Shown here piece by piece: positions 1 through 13,800 of a stretch of DNA of 64,000 nucleotides; positions within the stretch are counted from its first letter, which is position 1; each line of letters starts with the position of its first letter. This DNA comes from Amoebophrya sp. A120 (Eukaryota > Sar > Dinophyceae > Syndiniales > Amoebophryaceae): contig CAJINV010000010.1 of NCBI GenBank assembly GCA_905178155.1, forward strand, positions 1,284,709 through 1,348,708, written 5' to 3'. Below the pieces are notes generated by a model that was not told the DNA's origin, ran no database searches, and saw nothing but the letters and a program-made list of their open reading frames with translations. The position numbers and the translations under genes are program-made.

Positions 1-1
1 T

Positions 2-1177
2 TACCACTGCGGCTTCTTCAACGTGGGTATCGCGCTGAACCCGGAAAAACTTGTTCCGGTGGACATCAACAGCAACACCGTCCTGTCCTCTCCCCCACCA
101 ACCCTCGAGACCCGGTTTCACTACTGCCGGTTCGAAAGCTCAACGATTCTCGCAACCGAAACTGCTTACCACCCAACGTTGCAGGTTAAGAATTCGGAGT
201 TTTTTGAGAACGGTTTGCTGCGTGGTGGAGCTACGGCTGGAAACGGTAACGAAATGACACAAAGTAGGATTTCTACACCAACATCATCGGCCGCTGCTGT
301 TTCGCGATCATCATATCTGTCAGCTGAAAACGACACAGAGAACGAGGAAAACGATGCGCCTGGCCACGCTAGTACAAATAAACGGACGACAGCAAGAGGG
401 AAGGGTAGCCGCAGGCTTCCCCAAGCCCAACGCGGCGGCCTTGCCCTGATCGCGAACTACAGCTCAACGGGCAGGTTTCGCATCCAGGATTGCAAATTCC
501 CGGTGTTGAGAAGAACGACGTGGGAAGGGCTTGAAGATGAAGATAATGGCCAAATGAACGAGTCGGCAGCTGCGGAGGAGCAGGTCACAGGCGGGGCGAA
601 CAATAGCGCGGCTTGGGAGCAGCCGGGAGCTGTTATGCACCGGGCCGCCGAGCCTCCGAAAAAAAATCTAACGAATTGTAAAGATTACCACAGGACAACA
701 AATTCAAGTGAGCGTCGAATGATAACGTTCGAGGATCTGAGAAGAGCGAATAGTGCAGCTGCTAATTTTGAAAGCCAGACATCTGCTGCACATGTGGAGG
801 TGGAAATGGTGAGTAGTGTAGTTGCAGCCGAGAACAATAAAGAAGCAGCAAACAATAACAAATCTCCAGCACGACCAGCACAAGGCACCACTTGCGCAAA
901 AATCAGGAAAACCACGGACAACTTTTCTTCTCTTGATTTCTTCCAAGAGTTAGAGCAGGGCGACAGCAGGAAAGGCAGCGAGGAGATCATCATTCCAGGA
1001 GCAGCTTCATCCGCTTCCCCCGGTAGCACCACTATGAGGTCCAAATGGATCATCTCGGGTTTCCGCCGGTGGAATTGTGAAAGGCTACCTACGGATGAGT
1101 ACAGCCTGACTGACGCACGGGAGCCGCGAGTGAACGCGGGAGGGAAGAGATGTTTTGAATTTATCGAACTTTCTTGA
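2..1177 (+). CDS. Unrecognised protein, 3' part only
   Basis: The frame is open from base 2 to a TGA at 1175-1177, so the gene starts before the window. I do not recognise the family. The visible 392 residues are hydrophilic and rich in Ser, Ala, Glu and Asn, with low-complexity stretches (around residues 80-130 and 180-310). Short conserved-looking pieces occur at the start (YHCGFFNVGIALN, FHYCRFESSTIL, LQVKNSEFFENGLL), in the middle (GRFRIQDCKF) and at the end (KWIISGFRRWNCERLP). The repeated pattern of aromatic, polar, Cys/Ser, x, Phe could fit rungs of a parallel beta-helix, but this is only a guess. No introner element or GT-AG intron is needed in this part. A short downstream gap separates it from the GEN-repeat gene. 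Confidence 0.5.
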   Translation, partial: YHCGFFNVGIALNPEKLVPVDINSNTVLSSPPPTLETRFHYCRFESSTILATETAYHPTLQVKNSEFFENGLLRGGATAGNGNEMTQSRISTPTSSAAAVSRSSYLSAENDTENEENDAPGHASTNKRTTARGKGSRRLPQAQRGGLALIANYSSTGRFRIQDCKFPVLRRTTWEGLEDEDNGQMNESAAAEEQVTGGANNSAAWEQPGAVMHRAAEPPKKNLTNCKDYHRTTNSSERRMITFEDLRRANSAAANFESQTSAAHVEVEMVSSVVAAENNKEAANNNKSPARPAQGTTCAKIRKTTDNFSSLDFFQELEQGDSRKGSEEIIIPGAASSASPGSTTMRSKWIISGFRRWNCERLPTDEYSLTDAREPRVNAGGKRCFEFIELS

Positions 1178-2126
1178 AAGATGAAGCCACTGTGTTACTT
1201 ACGCGTAGCTCTAGCTGCTCGCGTTGACGAGGATACATGGGCGTGGAATTTCGCGCCTTAAATCTTTCTGCTGTTTTTTTTTCCGCAGCTCGTATGGATA
1301 TCAATTCTAGTTGCAGATGCTCACTGTTCTTTGACATGACGAACATTGTACTACATCTACAACGTCATTCAAAGTGTAGTAAATAAGAATAACATAATGC
1401 ACAACTACTATGTATATGAAAAAAGATTGCACGTCGCTGTCAGTAGCGTTATCCATGACTAGGATGTCCTTTTCGCCGGGGAATTACTGTCGACCTACTG
1501 CAGACGTCGAAACAGATCATTTTGGAATATCGAAGGGTCGAGATTTTACCTTCCGAAATAGCTTGAAATCGCAAAAAATATCGATCGCAATCTTCGTGCT
1601 GTGGTCAAAGCAAAAAACTCAAATTGCAATGACAGTATGAACAACCTTTCATCTCGTTGTGAAGCAAGTGCCCCGAGGGTCATTGGAGATGGATTCCCTT
1701 GTTCGCGACATCCTCGTGTGCGAATTCGTCTGTAGTGTAACGTTTGGTGGTTCGCTTCAAATATATTTATATAAGTTCGATCGGAGAGCGGCCCAGTCTT
1801 ATGTGGCTTGCATTTTTGTGGCTATATACTTCGAGAACGAGCTGTTGAGGGATTGATGGAGAGAAGGAAGACAGTTGTGTGGGTTTCATCGCTCGTTGAT
1901 GCATACATAAGAAGTGCAGAAGAGGAAGAAGAGCGGTTTCTGCTGTATTCCCAAAAATCTTAGTTTGAGGAGGAGAATTGTGAAGCGGATGAAAGATTTA
2001 TCTGTGAATGCATTGCGCATCTCTATGGAACTCTGAATCGTCAGCCTGAGTGTGAAGTGGTGAAGGTCTGCGGTGAACAAGTAGGAGAATCTGCAGTCGC
2101 ACGAGCCACAACAAGGAGTAAAAACG
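1178..2126. other. Intergenic stretch
   Basis: AT-rich, with only short open frames on either strand and no recognisable protein. It may hold the 3' UTR of the upstream gene and the promoter or unseen 5' exons of the GEN-repeat gene. Confidence 0.5.
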
Positions 2127-3294
<1,168 letters not shown>

Positions 3295-4273
3295 TTAACA
3301 TCTTCCCCCACCTGAACCAAAAAAATGACCAAGAACAAGAATACTATTGACGGGATCGAACAATAATTCGTAGCACATCTTCACCAGAACTAGAAGCAGG
3401 AGAAGCACAAGGCGCGTCTTCTATCACGTCTTACTTCACAGCCAGCACTTCTTTGGAGAATGGATCATACAGAACAGCCGGTCCCTGAGCAACCTTAAGT
3501 AACAAAACTTCGCGATCTTCTCATTTGAATAATTCTTCTTCGGGGTGGATGGCCACACACAAACCATCAGCCGCGAACGCTAGATGTCGGGATATCGGGT
3601 GAGCAAGCGTTTTGGAATAGGAAACTGCGTTGTGTACGCACGACAGTGAGTAGATGGCTTTTACGACCAGGACTACGTGTATTTTTTCCAAAAAATTATA
3701 ATAATTTAAATCAAAAAATTAAATAAAAATGAACGAAGCTACAACTTGCTCGACTTCTTTCTGGTCATGAGTTTACCACTAGAATCAAAACTGACATCAC
3801 TCAAATCAAAACCTCGCCTCTCGGCCTACAGAATCAAAACTGACATTACTGAACCTCAAGCACAACGACATGGAAGATGACAATCACCACAACTACTTCA
3901 GGCACATCCTTCATCTGGGCCACTCGACCTGTTTGCAACACGCGCTGCGATTTCCGACGTGAACTTCTGTAGCAGCACCCAAACCCGATGATTTGTCTTT
4001 CCTGCTACGCCACCGAAGGGAAGCAGAAGCGGGGCACGAAAGTGGAGATGTGGAGATCGAGTGCCGATATGCTTGTCTCACTACTTGAGCAGGCGTATTT
4101 TTTTACTGTTTGTCAGTACTTGAGCTTCATCGAGGCTGAACACTTGAACTAGACCTACCGGGACAGGAAGCCGCCACTGTCCACGGCCTTGCTTGCATGA
4201 AATCCCCGATGGCTACTGTATGTGTTGTGGCGCAATGATCCAGCGGTCAGCGTCAAGCGTTTCATGGTGGTCA

Positions 4274-4311
4274 TCAGCACTTTGCTGATTGTCCATGCAC
4301 AGCATCATCTT
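4274..4311 (+). repeat. 38-bp direct repeat, left copy
   Basis: Identical over 38 bp to 5566-5603; begins TCAGCACTTTGCTG and ends CAGCATCATCTT. The two copies bracket 1.25 kb of repeat-rich DNA. Confidence 0.95.
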
Positions 4312-4546
4312 GCCATGAAGAAGTCCACGGGGGGGGGGGCGTTGTCGGGGGCAGGCCGCCGCCTGCTGCTGCTGCAGCGCTTTTTTCAGCGGCAACGGAC
4401 CCAAAGTTCTGGGGCCCGTTGCTGAAAGTGGGATCTGGAGCGAATTTCTCGGCGTAGCCCGAAAGGCCCGCCCGAAACCCCAATCGCGATGACTTGTTTG
4501 CTTCGTTGCAAGAACTTAAGGCCAGAATAGGCCACAGCTTTAAGCC

Positions 4547-4589
4547 TTTGCAGCCAGCACGCAGTAAATTGCTGCGTGTTGGCTGCAAA
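4547..4589. repeat. Hairpin-forming inverted repeat
   Basis: 18-bp arms (4547-4564 and 4572-4589) read TTTGCAGCCAGCACGCAG and its complement with one mismatch, around a 7-base loop. A related hairpin lies at 5051-5089. Confidence 0.85.
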
Positions 4590-4848
4590 GATTTACACTT
4601 GCGAACAAATTCGCAATCATACCATGGCCTTTTGTGAGTACGCAGAAGCGCGCGCATTCGTCACGCCTTACCAAGTCCTTCGCTTCTCAGCCACGGCCTT
4701 GGGTCTTCTTCATCTCAGCGCGGCGCCTTCAAGCACCTTCGTCGAAACAACGAAGGCGTTTGGAAGTGCCGTGATGTTCGCGGAAAAAAAATCATTTTTA
4801 TCGCAGAAAAATGCTACTTTGCGTGGGGGCCCGACCAGATTGTAGTCG

Positions 4849-4896
4849 GAGAAGCTGGTCGAGAAGCTGGTGGAGAAGCTGGTAGAGAAGCTGGTA
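4849..4896 (+). repeat. 12-bp tandem repeat (GAAGCTGGT)
   Basis: Four 12-bp units containing GAAGCTGGT. The complementary unit (ACCAGCTTC) is tandemly repeated at 5418-5480, so the two tracts form a long-range inverted repeat inside the 38-bp direct repeats. Confidence 0.85.
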
Positions 4897-5050
4897 GGAT
4901 GGAAGGCGACACTCCTAACAGCTTCTTTGCCAGCTCTCGCCAGCTCTTCGCTTTGGCGACCTAGCTAGCTTGTGCGCGCAACGATCCGCCTCGGGCGATA
5001 AAGGAAATGGCGAGCGTGCCGTTTGGAAACTGCCCACAAGTGCGAACCTC

Positions 5051-5089
5051 TGCAGCCCGCACGCACTAGCTTCCTGCGTGCTGGCTGCA
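5051..5089. repeat. Hairpin-forming inverted repeat
   Basis: 15-bp arms (5051-5065 and 5075-5089) read TGCAGCCCGCACGCA and its near-complement. It shares its core with the hairpin at 4547-4589. Confidence 0.8.
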
Positions 5090-5417
5090 AAAAAACCTGC
5101 TTGTGTGTATTTGGCATCCGCTTGTCATTTGTGGATATTTTGCCTTCTCCGGTGCGTTCTCTTCCACTGGCCCAACCTCTGGCCGAGCCCCTGGCCGCCC
5201 AACCTCACTTGTGCCTACCCTATGATCACACAGCCTCTTGCTCCACCTCCGGCGCCGCGCCAGGCGGAACCTCGGGCCCCGCGCCTGGCCCGGCCTCTGG
5301 CCGGCCAAGTCTATCTCTGGCCGAGCCCCGCCTGTCCTAGCCGGCTCGGCCTATCTCGGGCCCGGCCTCTGGCCCAACGAGGAGCCGCCGCCCCGGGGGA
5401 TCGGGCTTCTGAGCCGC

Positions 5418-5480
5418 GGCACCTTCGGCACCAGCTTCGGCACCAGCTTCGGCACCAACTTCGGCACCAGCTTCGCAACC
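5418..5480 (+). repeat. 12-bp tandem repeat (ACCAGCTTC)
   Basis: About five 12-bp units GGCACCAGCTTC with minor changes; complementary to the tract at 4849-4896. Confidence 0.85.
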
Positions 5481-5565
5481 AACCTCAACACCGGCTTTTT
5501 TCCAACTTTTCGCTAACTTTTTTTGTCCTTATCCTACCCCCTAGGCACATTTGCACAGGATATCG

Positions 5566-5603
5566 TCAGCACTTTGCTGATTGTCCATGCACAGCATCAT
5601 CTT
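5566..5603 (+). repeat. 38-bp direct repeat, right copy
   Basis: Identical to 4274-4311. It follows TTTGCACAGGATA (5552-5564), which is the usual 3' end of an F1 introner, although no F1 body precedes it. Confidence 0.95.
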
Positions 5604-7844
5604 TGATGTTTGTCACTAATTATGCAGAAACTGACAAAGATGAACAGCAACAGTCGACATCGGCAACATGTAGGAATAAAGTAAAAGAAAAAAAGCCCGA
5701 GCTTGATATTTCATGCTTACAACTGTGGAGGTCTCTCTAAAACTAAAACAGGACCACGGACACTCCTCTTGACTCCCCAGATGCCTCGGTAACAAGATTA
5801 GATAGGAATTCACTGCGGCCTCTAGCGGGTTGTTGACATGTACCTGCGAGACCACTAGACAAGAAGGACTGCTAAAGCGTTTCTGTGATGGAGATCATCG
5901 TTGCCGGAAGGTATAAAGCACTGGTGTTGCAGTTCGTGTTGCTTTCTCACATCATGCAGATTTGGTCGTGCTGTAGGGTTTTTTTTTTTGCGTTTTTTTT
6001 TCATCGTCATCCTAAAAAAAACTTAATACAGGTATCCTTGTGCTTGTCCGCGCTTACGCTTTCAGGCCTTCTACTTACACGCGCGGAATGGAAGCATTGT
6101 GGAGACGGAAGGGAAGTGCTGCAGCGAGCCAAGATCTCCTAGAGGTGCTTTCTCGGTGTTCTGCATGCCGAGATTCGTGAAGATGTTACCGCGAGGGAGG
6201 TGGGGTCTGTGCATGTTATTCTTTTACCAAATGTTGTTTCATATATAGTGATAATGAAAAAACTGATAATGACGAGGTTGCCAGTTGCTCGACTTGTTTA
6301 TGATTTACAGATATGAGCTTGTATTTGTTGATAGCATTTCCTTACACGTAGGCGACTGTTGTATTTGTTTCGTATATATAAATGTGAAAGATGTTCTTGC
6401 ACCGAATCGCAAACGGATAGACCACAGCACCGTGGTCAGTGAAGAGGGCAAAAGCAAACCCAGATTGGATATGAACAGCAGTGACTCTTGAATGTATTGT
6501 ATTGGTGCTACTTGTACGGAGCCACAGCAAAGAAATCGATGCAGTATCGTCTGCGCGAAATTCATTCTGTTTGTGTCTCTGTTCCGCAGACCACTCTATA
6601 TCAAGTTCATAAGTTCGGATTCTGCCAGGCCTCAAGTGAGAGACTGATGAGATCTGGTTCGTCCACCTCGACTGATGCGAAAGAAGAAGCTCATATGTAG
6701 AAATGTAAAAAGCCCGAAGATCCACGTATTTTGTGTGTGCGCACAATGCAATGACGAGCAATAACATGATCATCTACAGCAAGTTCAAAGCTTTTTTTGT
6801 GTTGGCGCTCTCTTGATCTACAGCTACTACACGCAGGAGGCCAATAGCCAGAAGCGGACTATCGTGAAGAAGGTGTTCAAAGCATGAAAAGGATCATAGC
6901 AGCAAACAGCTCCCCGCGGTGTCTCCAACAAGAAACTGACTACACCAGATCCGACAGTACGTTTTTGGTCCCAGGAAAGATCGATAGATCACGTTTTTCA
7001 AAGGCAAAAAAAAATAAGAAAATATAAAGATCGCAAAATAAAGTAAAGAAAGCTCAGCGACAAATCCGAAAGGATGAGCACAAAAGGATGTAAAGGGTTA
7101 AGGGAAGGGTTTAGGGGCAAGGCAACTAGGCGATGCTGGGCGTAACTTCGTGTTTTCCAGTGTCCCCTGGTGGCGTTTGCGTGCCATCGCTCAAGCCTCG
7201 GCTTCGGCGGTGTTGACAGGAAGGGAGAGCAGAGGAGGCTCTCTTAGGACCTGCCAGCTTTGAGGCACCTGTTGGACGCGAGGAAGGGCAAGCAGAGGCG
7301 GCTTGTTTTGGACCTCGTGGCTGTGTGGAGGCTGGTAGGATTATCACGGATGAGGCGGTAGTGAAAGTCCAACCTGAAGCCAAGGACTGGTAGCACTCCG
7401 GTGATGCTTTTCCGCGGCGACTCCCCAGTCTTGGCTGTTCGACATCAAAACGGATGTTTTTTGGTCAAGTACTGGTAGCATATTGTTGAGACACAGTGTG
7501 CTAGCCACTTACTCTCAGGAACTCAATTAGCACGTACAACAGTCACTCGCTCGCCTAAAGAAGCGAGCACACAATTGATTTTTGGATACGGATGTGGTCG
7601 CTGGTGCCATTTTCTGTTGGAAGAGACTAGGTCTTTAGAAAAATCGACGAAACGAATTGGTCTTTATTATTGAAGATGTTGATGGTCGCTGATTCTTCTG
7701 AGTATCTTTCTCGCGTCAGGCGGCACTCTGTGACAGCACAATAGCTTCGTAACAACATCACATTTCGACTTCAAAAGGGGCCAAGTTTTTATCCAGTCAG
7801 CGTAGCCTCAACTACCTTCACTACCCTAACGACAAAAAACAAAA

Positions 7845-10800
7845 ATGGTCGCCCCCCCGCCACCCACCAAGCCCGTCTCCCCGATGGAGGCGCTGGACCA
7901 AATCGTCCCAGACTTGGACGAAAAAGAGTACATTGCCGAAATGATAAAAGAGGAAAACCCGACAGATTTCGACACGCTTTGGGACCTTCTCGCGGACTTT
8001 CTCGAATCAAGCGAAGAGTATGGCGGTACCGCGAAGCAGAACTGCAAGGACATCCTCCTCCTGATCCATCCGCCGAGCAGCACAAATATCACTACCACTA
8101 CGAAGAATAAAAACTTGCAGCAGGGCGGGTCGTCGCCAAGCGCAGGAGGTGCGGCGCAGAACACCAAGGCCAACAACGCGCCGAAGCTCCTCGGCGAGAT
8201 GCTCCAGACCGGACACGAGAACGCCGTCGGGTTCCAGGATGCCTTTATGGGTTTGGGCGAGAAAAAGGCGAACTACAACTATGAATTGCAAAAGTTGCAT
8301 CGTTCTTAGTATAAAAAAAAAATCGCATGAGAAATTTCCTCAGCATGAGAAAAGGAGTTTCGAATGTTGATTCACCTCCAGGAGAAGCAGACTTGTGATG
8401 CATGACTGCGATAATTAGAATAGAAGTACTACGAGTGCGAGACTTTTGCAATGTATAGCAACGAGGTGGTGGCGATTTCCGACCTGGTAAAGGAGCGGCG
8501 GACGCAAAACACAAAGGAAAAAGCGGCGGTGATGCACCGCATGCAACAGTGGATGAAGTCGAAGCTCAAACCTCCGGCACCGCAGCGACTCCATCGGACA
8601 GGGAACGCGATCGGGAAGGTGACGGATTTGATTATCGACAAATTCGGCGTCACGATCGGGGGGAAAGAGCTGATCGAGGACACAACGTTGAAAGTTGTTA
8701 TCGGCCGAAAGTACGGTCTCCACGGCCGCAACGGTACGGGTAAGACCTGTCTGCTCGCGACGCTGGCAAAAAAGGACCACCCGAAAATCCCGAAACATGT
8801 CCATATCGTGACGGTAGAACAGGAAATCGACCACCTCGCGACCTCGGATTCGGCCTTGTGGCACGTGCTAGCGGTGGACACGGAGCGGTGTGATTTGGAG
8901 GCAAAGATTAGGAAATTGGAGGAGTTAGGGGACAAAATCGGGGATAAAGACGCAAATTTGCTCGTGGAATACCAGGAAAGATGGGCGGAAATTGACGGAG
9001 ACGCCGCGCCGCACATCGCAGGAAGGATCTTGAGTGGTATAGAATATGAAGATGATTTTTTTCTCTTTCATCTCATGCTGTAATGCTGCACTACGAATCT
9101 CTATTTCTGGTGTGAACTTGTTCCCTAGCCACCGTTCACGGTCAAACACAAAAATCAGGTCTGGGTTTCGACGAAGCGCGACAGCACCAGGGAACCTCCA
9201 ACCTCTCCGGTGGTTGGCGCGCCAGGGTCGCCTTGGCCAGAGCTTTGTTCGCCGAGCCGGACATCCTGCTACTGGACGAACCGACAAACCACCTGGACGT
9301 GCACGCGGTCGCGTGGCTGGAGGATTTTCTGAAGGACTATCCGCAGACGATCATCATGGTCAGTCACGCGAGGGACACGTTGAACGAGGTATAAAGCTCT
9401 TTTATGCAATCATGCATTACAAATCTTCTGCTTTAGGTAAATCAGCATTACAAATTTTATTTCACATGCTGAAGAGGAAATTTGTACGATACTTTGTTTT
9501 GCACAGGATAGAGGGACACGTTGAACGAGGTATAAAGCTCTTTTATGGCAGTAATGCATGTTGACATCTTTCTTTCTTTCTTTCCGTGCCCGGGCACGGC
9601 ATCAAATCTTGCATAAAGCATGTTGACATCAGTTGTTCATCTTCATCTTGCATAAAGCATACTTAAAATCCTTCATGAAAACGCAGCCGAAATATATAAT
9701 AATCAGCATCGGAACTTACTACAACAAAACGTAGAGTTTGAGCGAGAATATAGTGCAGCTGCTTGAAAATCCAGTTGTAGATAATGACGTAATTCTATTT
9801 TCCAAAACTCGTCCACCAGGTCTGCACGGACATCACGCATCTGCAGTTTCAGAAGCTCTTTTTCTATACGAACTGCAAAAATGTCTAGGTCTGGAAGATT
9901 GCGAGATTTGTCATGCTTGTCAGGCATGACCAAAAAGTTTGTGATGCGTGTCCAAGAAGAGACCCTTTTGCCTGTCATGCTAAAACGCAGTTTGTCATGC
10001 GAAAAACGCAACACAAAGAAGCGCAGATATTTCTCATGCTTGGTGGTGCATTGCAGAGCATTCCATGTTCCCAACGCAGCATTACAAGTTTCCAGATCCA
10101 GACATTTTTGCATTTGATATTCTACCGCGGCGACTTTGACACGTTCGAGACCCTCTACGCGCAGAACAAAAAGCTGCTCGAGAAGCAGCACGAAAAGAAC
10201 GAGCGGGAAGCGGCGCACATGCAGCAGTTCATCGATAAGTTTAGGTGCAACGCGAAACGCGCCTCGATGGTGCAGTCAAGGATTAAGGCGCTGAACCGGT
10301 TACCTTTGCTCGACGAAATTCTCGAGGACCCGTCCTTGTCTTTCATGTTCGGCGAACCGGAGCCGGTGCCCACTATGAACTGCAAAAGTATCGTACTCGT
10401 ATAAATGCATTGCAAATTTTCCCAGCATGAGAATGAAAATTTGTAATGCTGATTTGCCTTGACAAAGAAATTTGTAATGCAAGACCTGCATTTATACGAG
10501 TGCGATACTTTTGCACAGCATACCCACGCCGATTTTGCAAATGGACGAAGCCTATGCATTGCAAGTATGTCTAGGTCCTCTGGAAGGTTGCAACTTGTGA
10601 TGCTGTGTTTGGATTCCAAAAAGAATTTGTATTGCATGACCAGCAACAGGTGTCCAGTTCCTGCTACGTGGAGGGGGTATTTCTCATGCGGAATAGGCAT
10701 CAGGAAGCCCCCTGGCCGAAAAATCTGTGATGCGCGGTCGTGCATTACAGACATCCTGGGTCATGCAAAACATGCATGACAAATCTCAGAATCTTCCAGG

Positions 10801-13800
10801 CCCAGACATTTTTACATTTGATAAAGCCTGCTTTCAGTACGAGTCCGCCGAGTCGCAGGTCAGCAAGAAGCCGTTATCCTGTGCAAAAGTATCGTACTCG
10901 TATTGCAATCATGCATCACAAATTCTTTTCTTCAGGTCAATCCGCATTACAGATTTCATTTCTCATGCTGAGGGAATTTGTAATGCATTTATACGAGTAC
11001 GATACTTTTGCAGCTCATAGCCGTTTCACCTGAACAACATCAATCTGAATATCGACCTGGAGTCGCGGATCGTGCTGGTCGGCGAGAATGGCTGCGGAAA
11101 GTCGACCTTGTATCAAATGTAAAAATGTCTGGGTCTGGAAGAGTTGGAACTTGTGACGCAAACTCTGGAACACACAAAAATTTGTGTTGCATGAGCGCCA
11201 AAAGCCGTCCATTTCTTGGTACGCAAGTAGAAAGTTTCTCATGCGGGACAGGCACCATGAGACGCGCTCGGAACCTGTGTTGCTTTTGCCTGCATCAGAC
11301 GCCATTTGCGTGATCCGAAATATGCATGACAAATCTTACAATCTTCCAGACCCAGACACTTTTACAATCCATACCTTGCTCAAAATGCTGATTGGCGACC
11401 ACGAGCCGAAGGCTGGGATTGTGCGACGGCACAACCTATCAACTGCAAAAGCATCGTACTTAGTAGAAATTGCATTACAAATTTGCTCAGCATTACAAAT
11501 TGAATTTGTAATGCGGATTTGCCTTAGCAAAAAGATTTGTAATGCATGATTGCGAGTACTACGAGTGCGATACTTTTGCACAGGATATAACCGGCTGCGC
11601 ATTGGGTATTTCACCCAGCACCATGTCGAATCGATGGACCTGACGCTGAACTCTATGCAAGAACAAAACTGTGTAAGTGTAACGTTGTCTTGCAGATGTT
11701 GCAATACAGTTACACTTGTCATGCTGGATAAGCATCAGAAGCTATTTTCATACGTGTATTCGCGTACTAGCTACGCATGACAGGTTTTCTCTGTCATGGA
11801 AACCAAATCTGTGATGCTGTTCCTGCAAAAAAGTTTACACTTACACGCTTTTTTTCTTGGATAAACTCCATCCAGAATCTAATGGAAAGATACCCAAAGG
11901 CGATGAACGAAGGTGTGATAATTTATGAAGACATTTTTGTTTTTTTGTTTATTTGTTGCGGTGCTGTCGCTGTGGCGGACAGAGATCGCGGTGTGATATT
12001 TGATATTTTAACGGGATCACTTAACTCAGAAGCAGGCGGCGCTAAAAGTAAAGATAACGCATTTCCAACCGATTTCAAAAGTTTCGGATTGAGGGTCTTC
12101 CTCTCTAACAGAAGCAAACCACGGGCCGCATGGGACACTCAGGGCGACGCTTTTGCGCCCGCTCGAAGCCACTCATGGGCAGCGTTCTAGGTTTCCGTTG
12201 GGTGGGGCTCAAGGGTGCCACATGTGGCCCATTTCGCCTTCCTTTCCAACCGTCATCCACTTCGGGTTCAATTGTTTGCGGCCTTTTTTAAGGGGCCGCA
12301 AAGTCATGTGTGCTCCCCTGGCCGCGAGATGATTCGGCCCTTGTCGAGCTTTTTGTCCCCGACGCGGAAGCCTATGGCGGCTTCCAGCTTGCACATCTGC
12401 TTCTATTTCTTTTCCAAATCTCCGTCGCGGCTGCCATTCAACAGATGACTTCCCACCGTAATCCCCACCTTATTTTGGCGCGCCTATTGCAGTAAGGGTT
12501 TTAACTTGAGGCCGCGCCAACTTTTCTCTCGGCGGCCCAATTTCAAATGGTGCTCGAGATTCGGTCAGAAGTTGGTCCAAAATCGGTCTGGACACAGATT
12601 CTAATATACGGACCGAATTTGGACCAACTTCTGACCGAATCTCGATCACCGTTTGAAATTGGGGCAGGGACTCGATCGCCGTTTGAAAATCTCGATCACC
12701 GTTTGAATATCTCGATCACCGTTTGAATATCTCGATCACCATTTGAAATTCTCGATCCCCGTTTGAAGTTGTCGGCTGGCGACCTGGGGGCACAAAAGGC
12801 CGGCATGAAGTCCGAAGCTCTATCTTATAGGGTGGCGCAACATAGTGGTGGCACCAGGCGTGGCCGCCCACTGGCGCCGATCTTCCCCCACCTGAATGTG
12901 GCGCCGTGATGGTTCCAACAGGAAGAGCTACAGGAACATTGTTGGGCTTCTTTGGGCAGACCGCGCGCCTCCGCGCCGTTCACAGCAGGCTTGTTTGCCT
13001 CGGGCTCACGAGCATGGCGCCTGCCTCTTGGCCGCCCGGTGCCAAATTTGGCGCCGCTCGCTCGGATAGAGGCTCTGAGGTTGGTAGAAATAGTGAGCAC
13101 CCATCCCATAGGGGTGTGAAAGTCTGAAACTTTTGAAATTGGTTTGAATTATGTTCGAAAAGAAATTAGTGCCCGCTTGCTCTTGAGTTAAGGGATCACC
13201 ACGACGAACTTTTGTAGGCTGTGGGAACGTTGTTCAAATTCAGTACTACCCAAACTCTATTCAATTCTCCAACTCGTCTTTTCAGATGGTATGAAAATTT
13301 TCAACAGGTGAGGAAGCCGCCCGCAACTGGCTAGGGCGTTTCGGTGTGATGCAGAGCCTCGCTGTGGAGCCATTGTATGTGCTCTCCGGGTATGCAATAC
13401 AAATTTATTGATTCCCGTACACGACGTACAAATTGCTGTAATTGCATGACAAGTTTAATGATCGCCAACTGAGAATGTGCCACTTTTCATGCTGAATAGA
13501 AGGATTGAGCAAGGCGAGTTTTGTCATGCAGAAACCGCATTTGTACGCGTGCGGAAAACCAATTTAGCATGCATACTGGTGGTCAGAAATCCCGAGTGGC
13601 GCTCGCGTTGTTGGCGTACGCAAATCCACACATTCTGGTCATGGACGAGCCGACAAATCACTTGGATTTAGGTACAGACGATTCATTTTGTCATGCTGTG
13701 CAGTTTATACAGATGATTTTGTCATGCTGGAAAACCTTCACGGACGACTTGCTGTTGTAGTGCATGCTCACCTAGCTACACGACTGTGTCCTGAAAATTG

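Noticed and set aside
4970-5740. 256-codon forward frame
   Set aside because: It runs through tandem repeats and hairpins of a repeat-rich segment; no domain and no introner.
6305-6773. Short frames on both strands near 6.3-6.8 kb
   Set aside because: AT-rich DNA without domain, repeat or splice support.
11673-11875. GT-AG intron using GTAAGT at 11673 and CAG at 11873-11875
   Set aside because: The element model 11654-11863 has a perfect TSD (AACTC) and TAT...ATA ends and gives the better protein ([11 protein letters not shown]).
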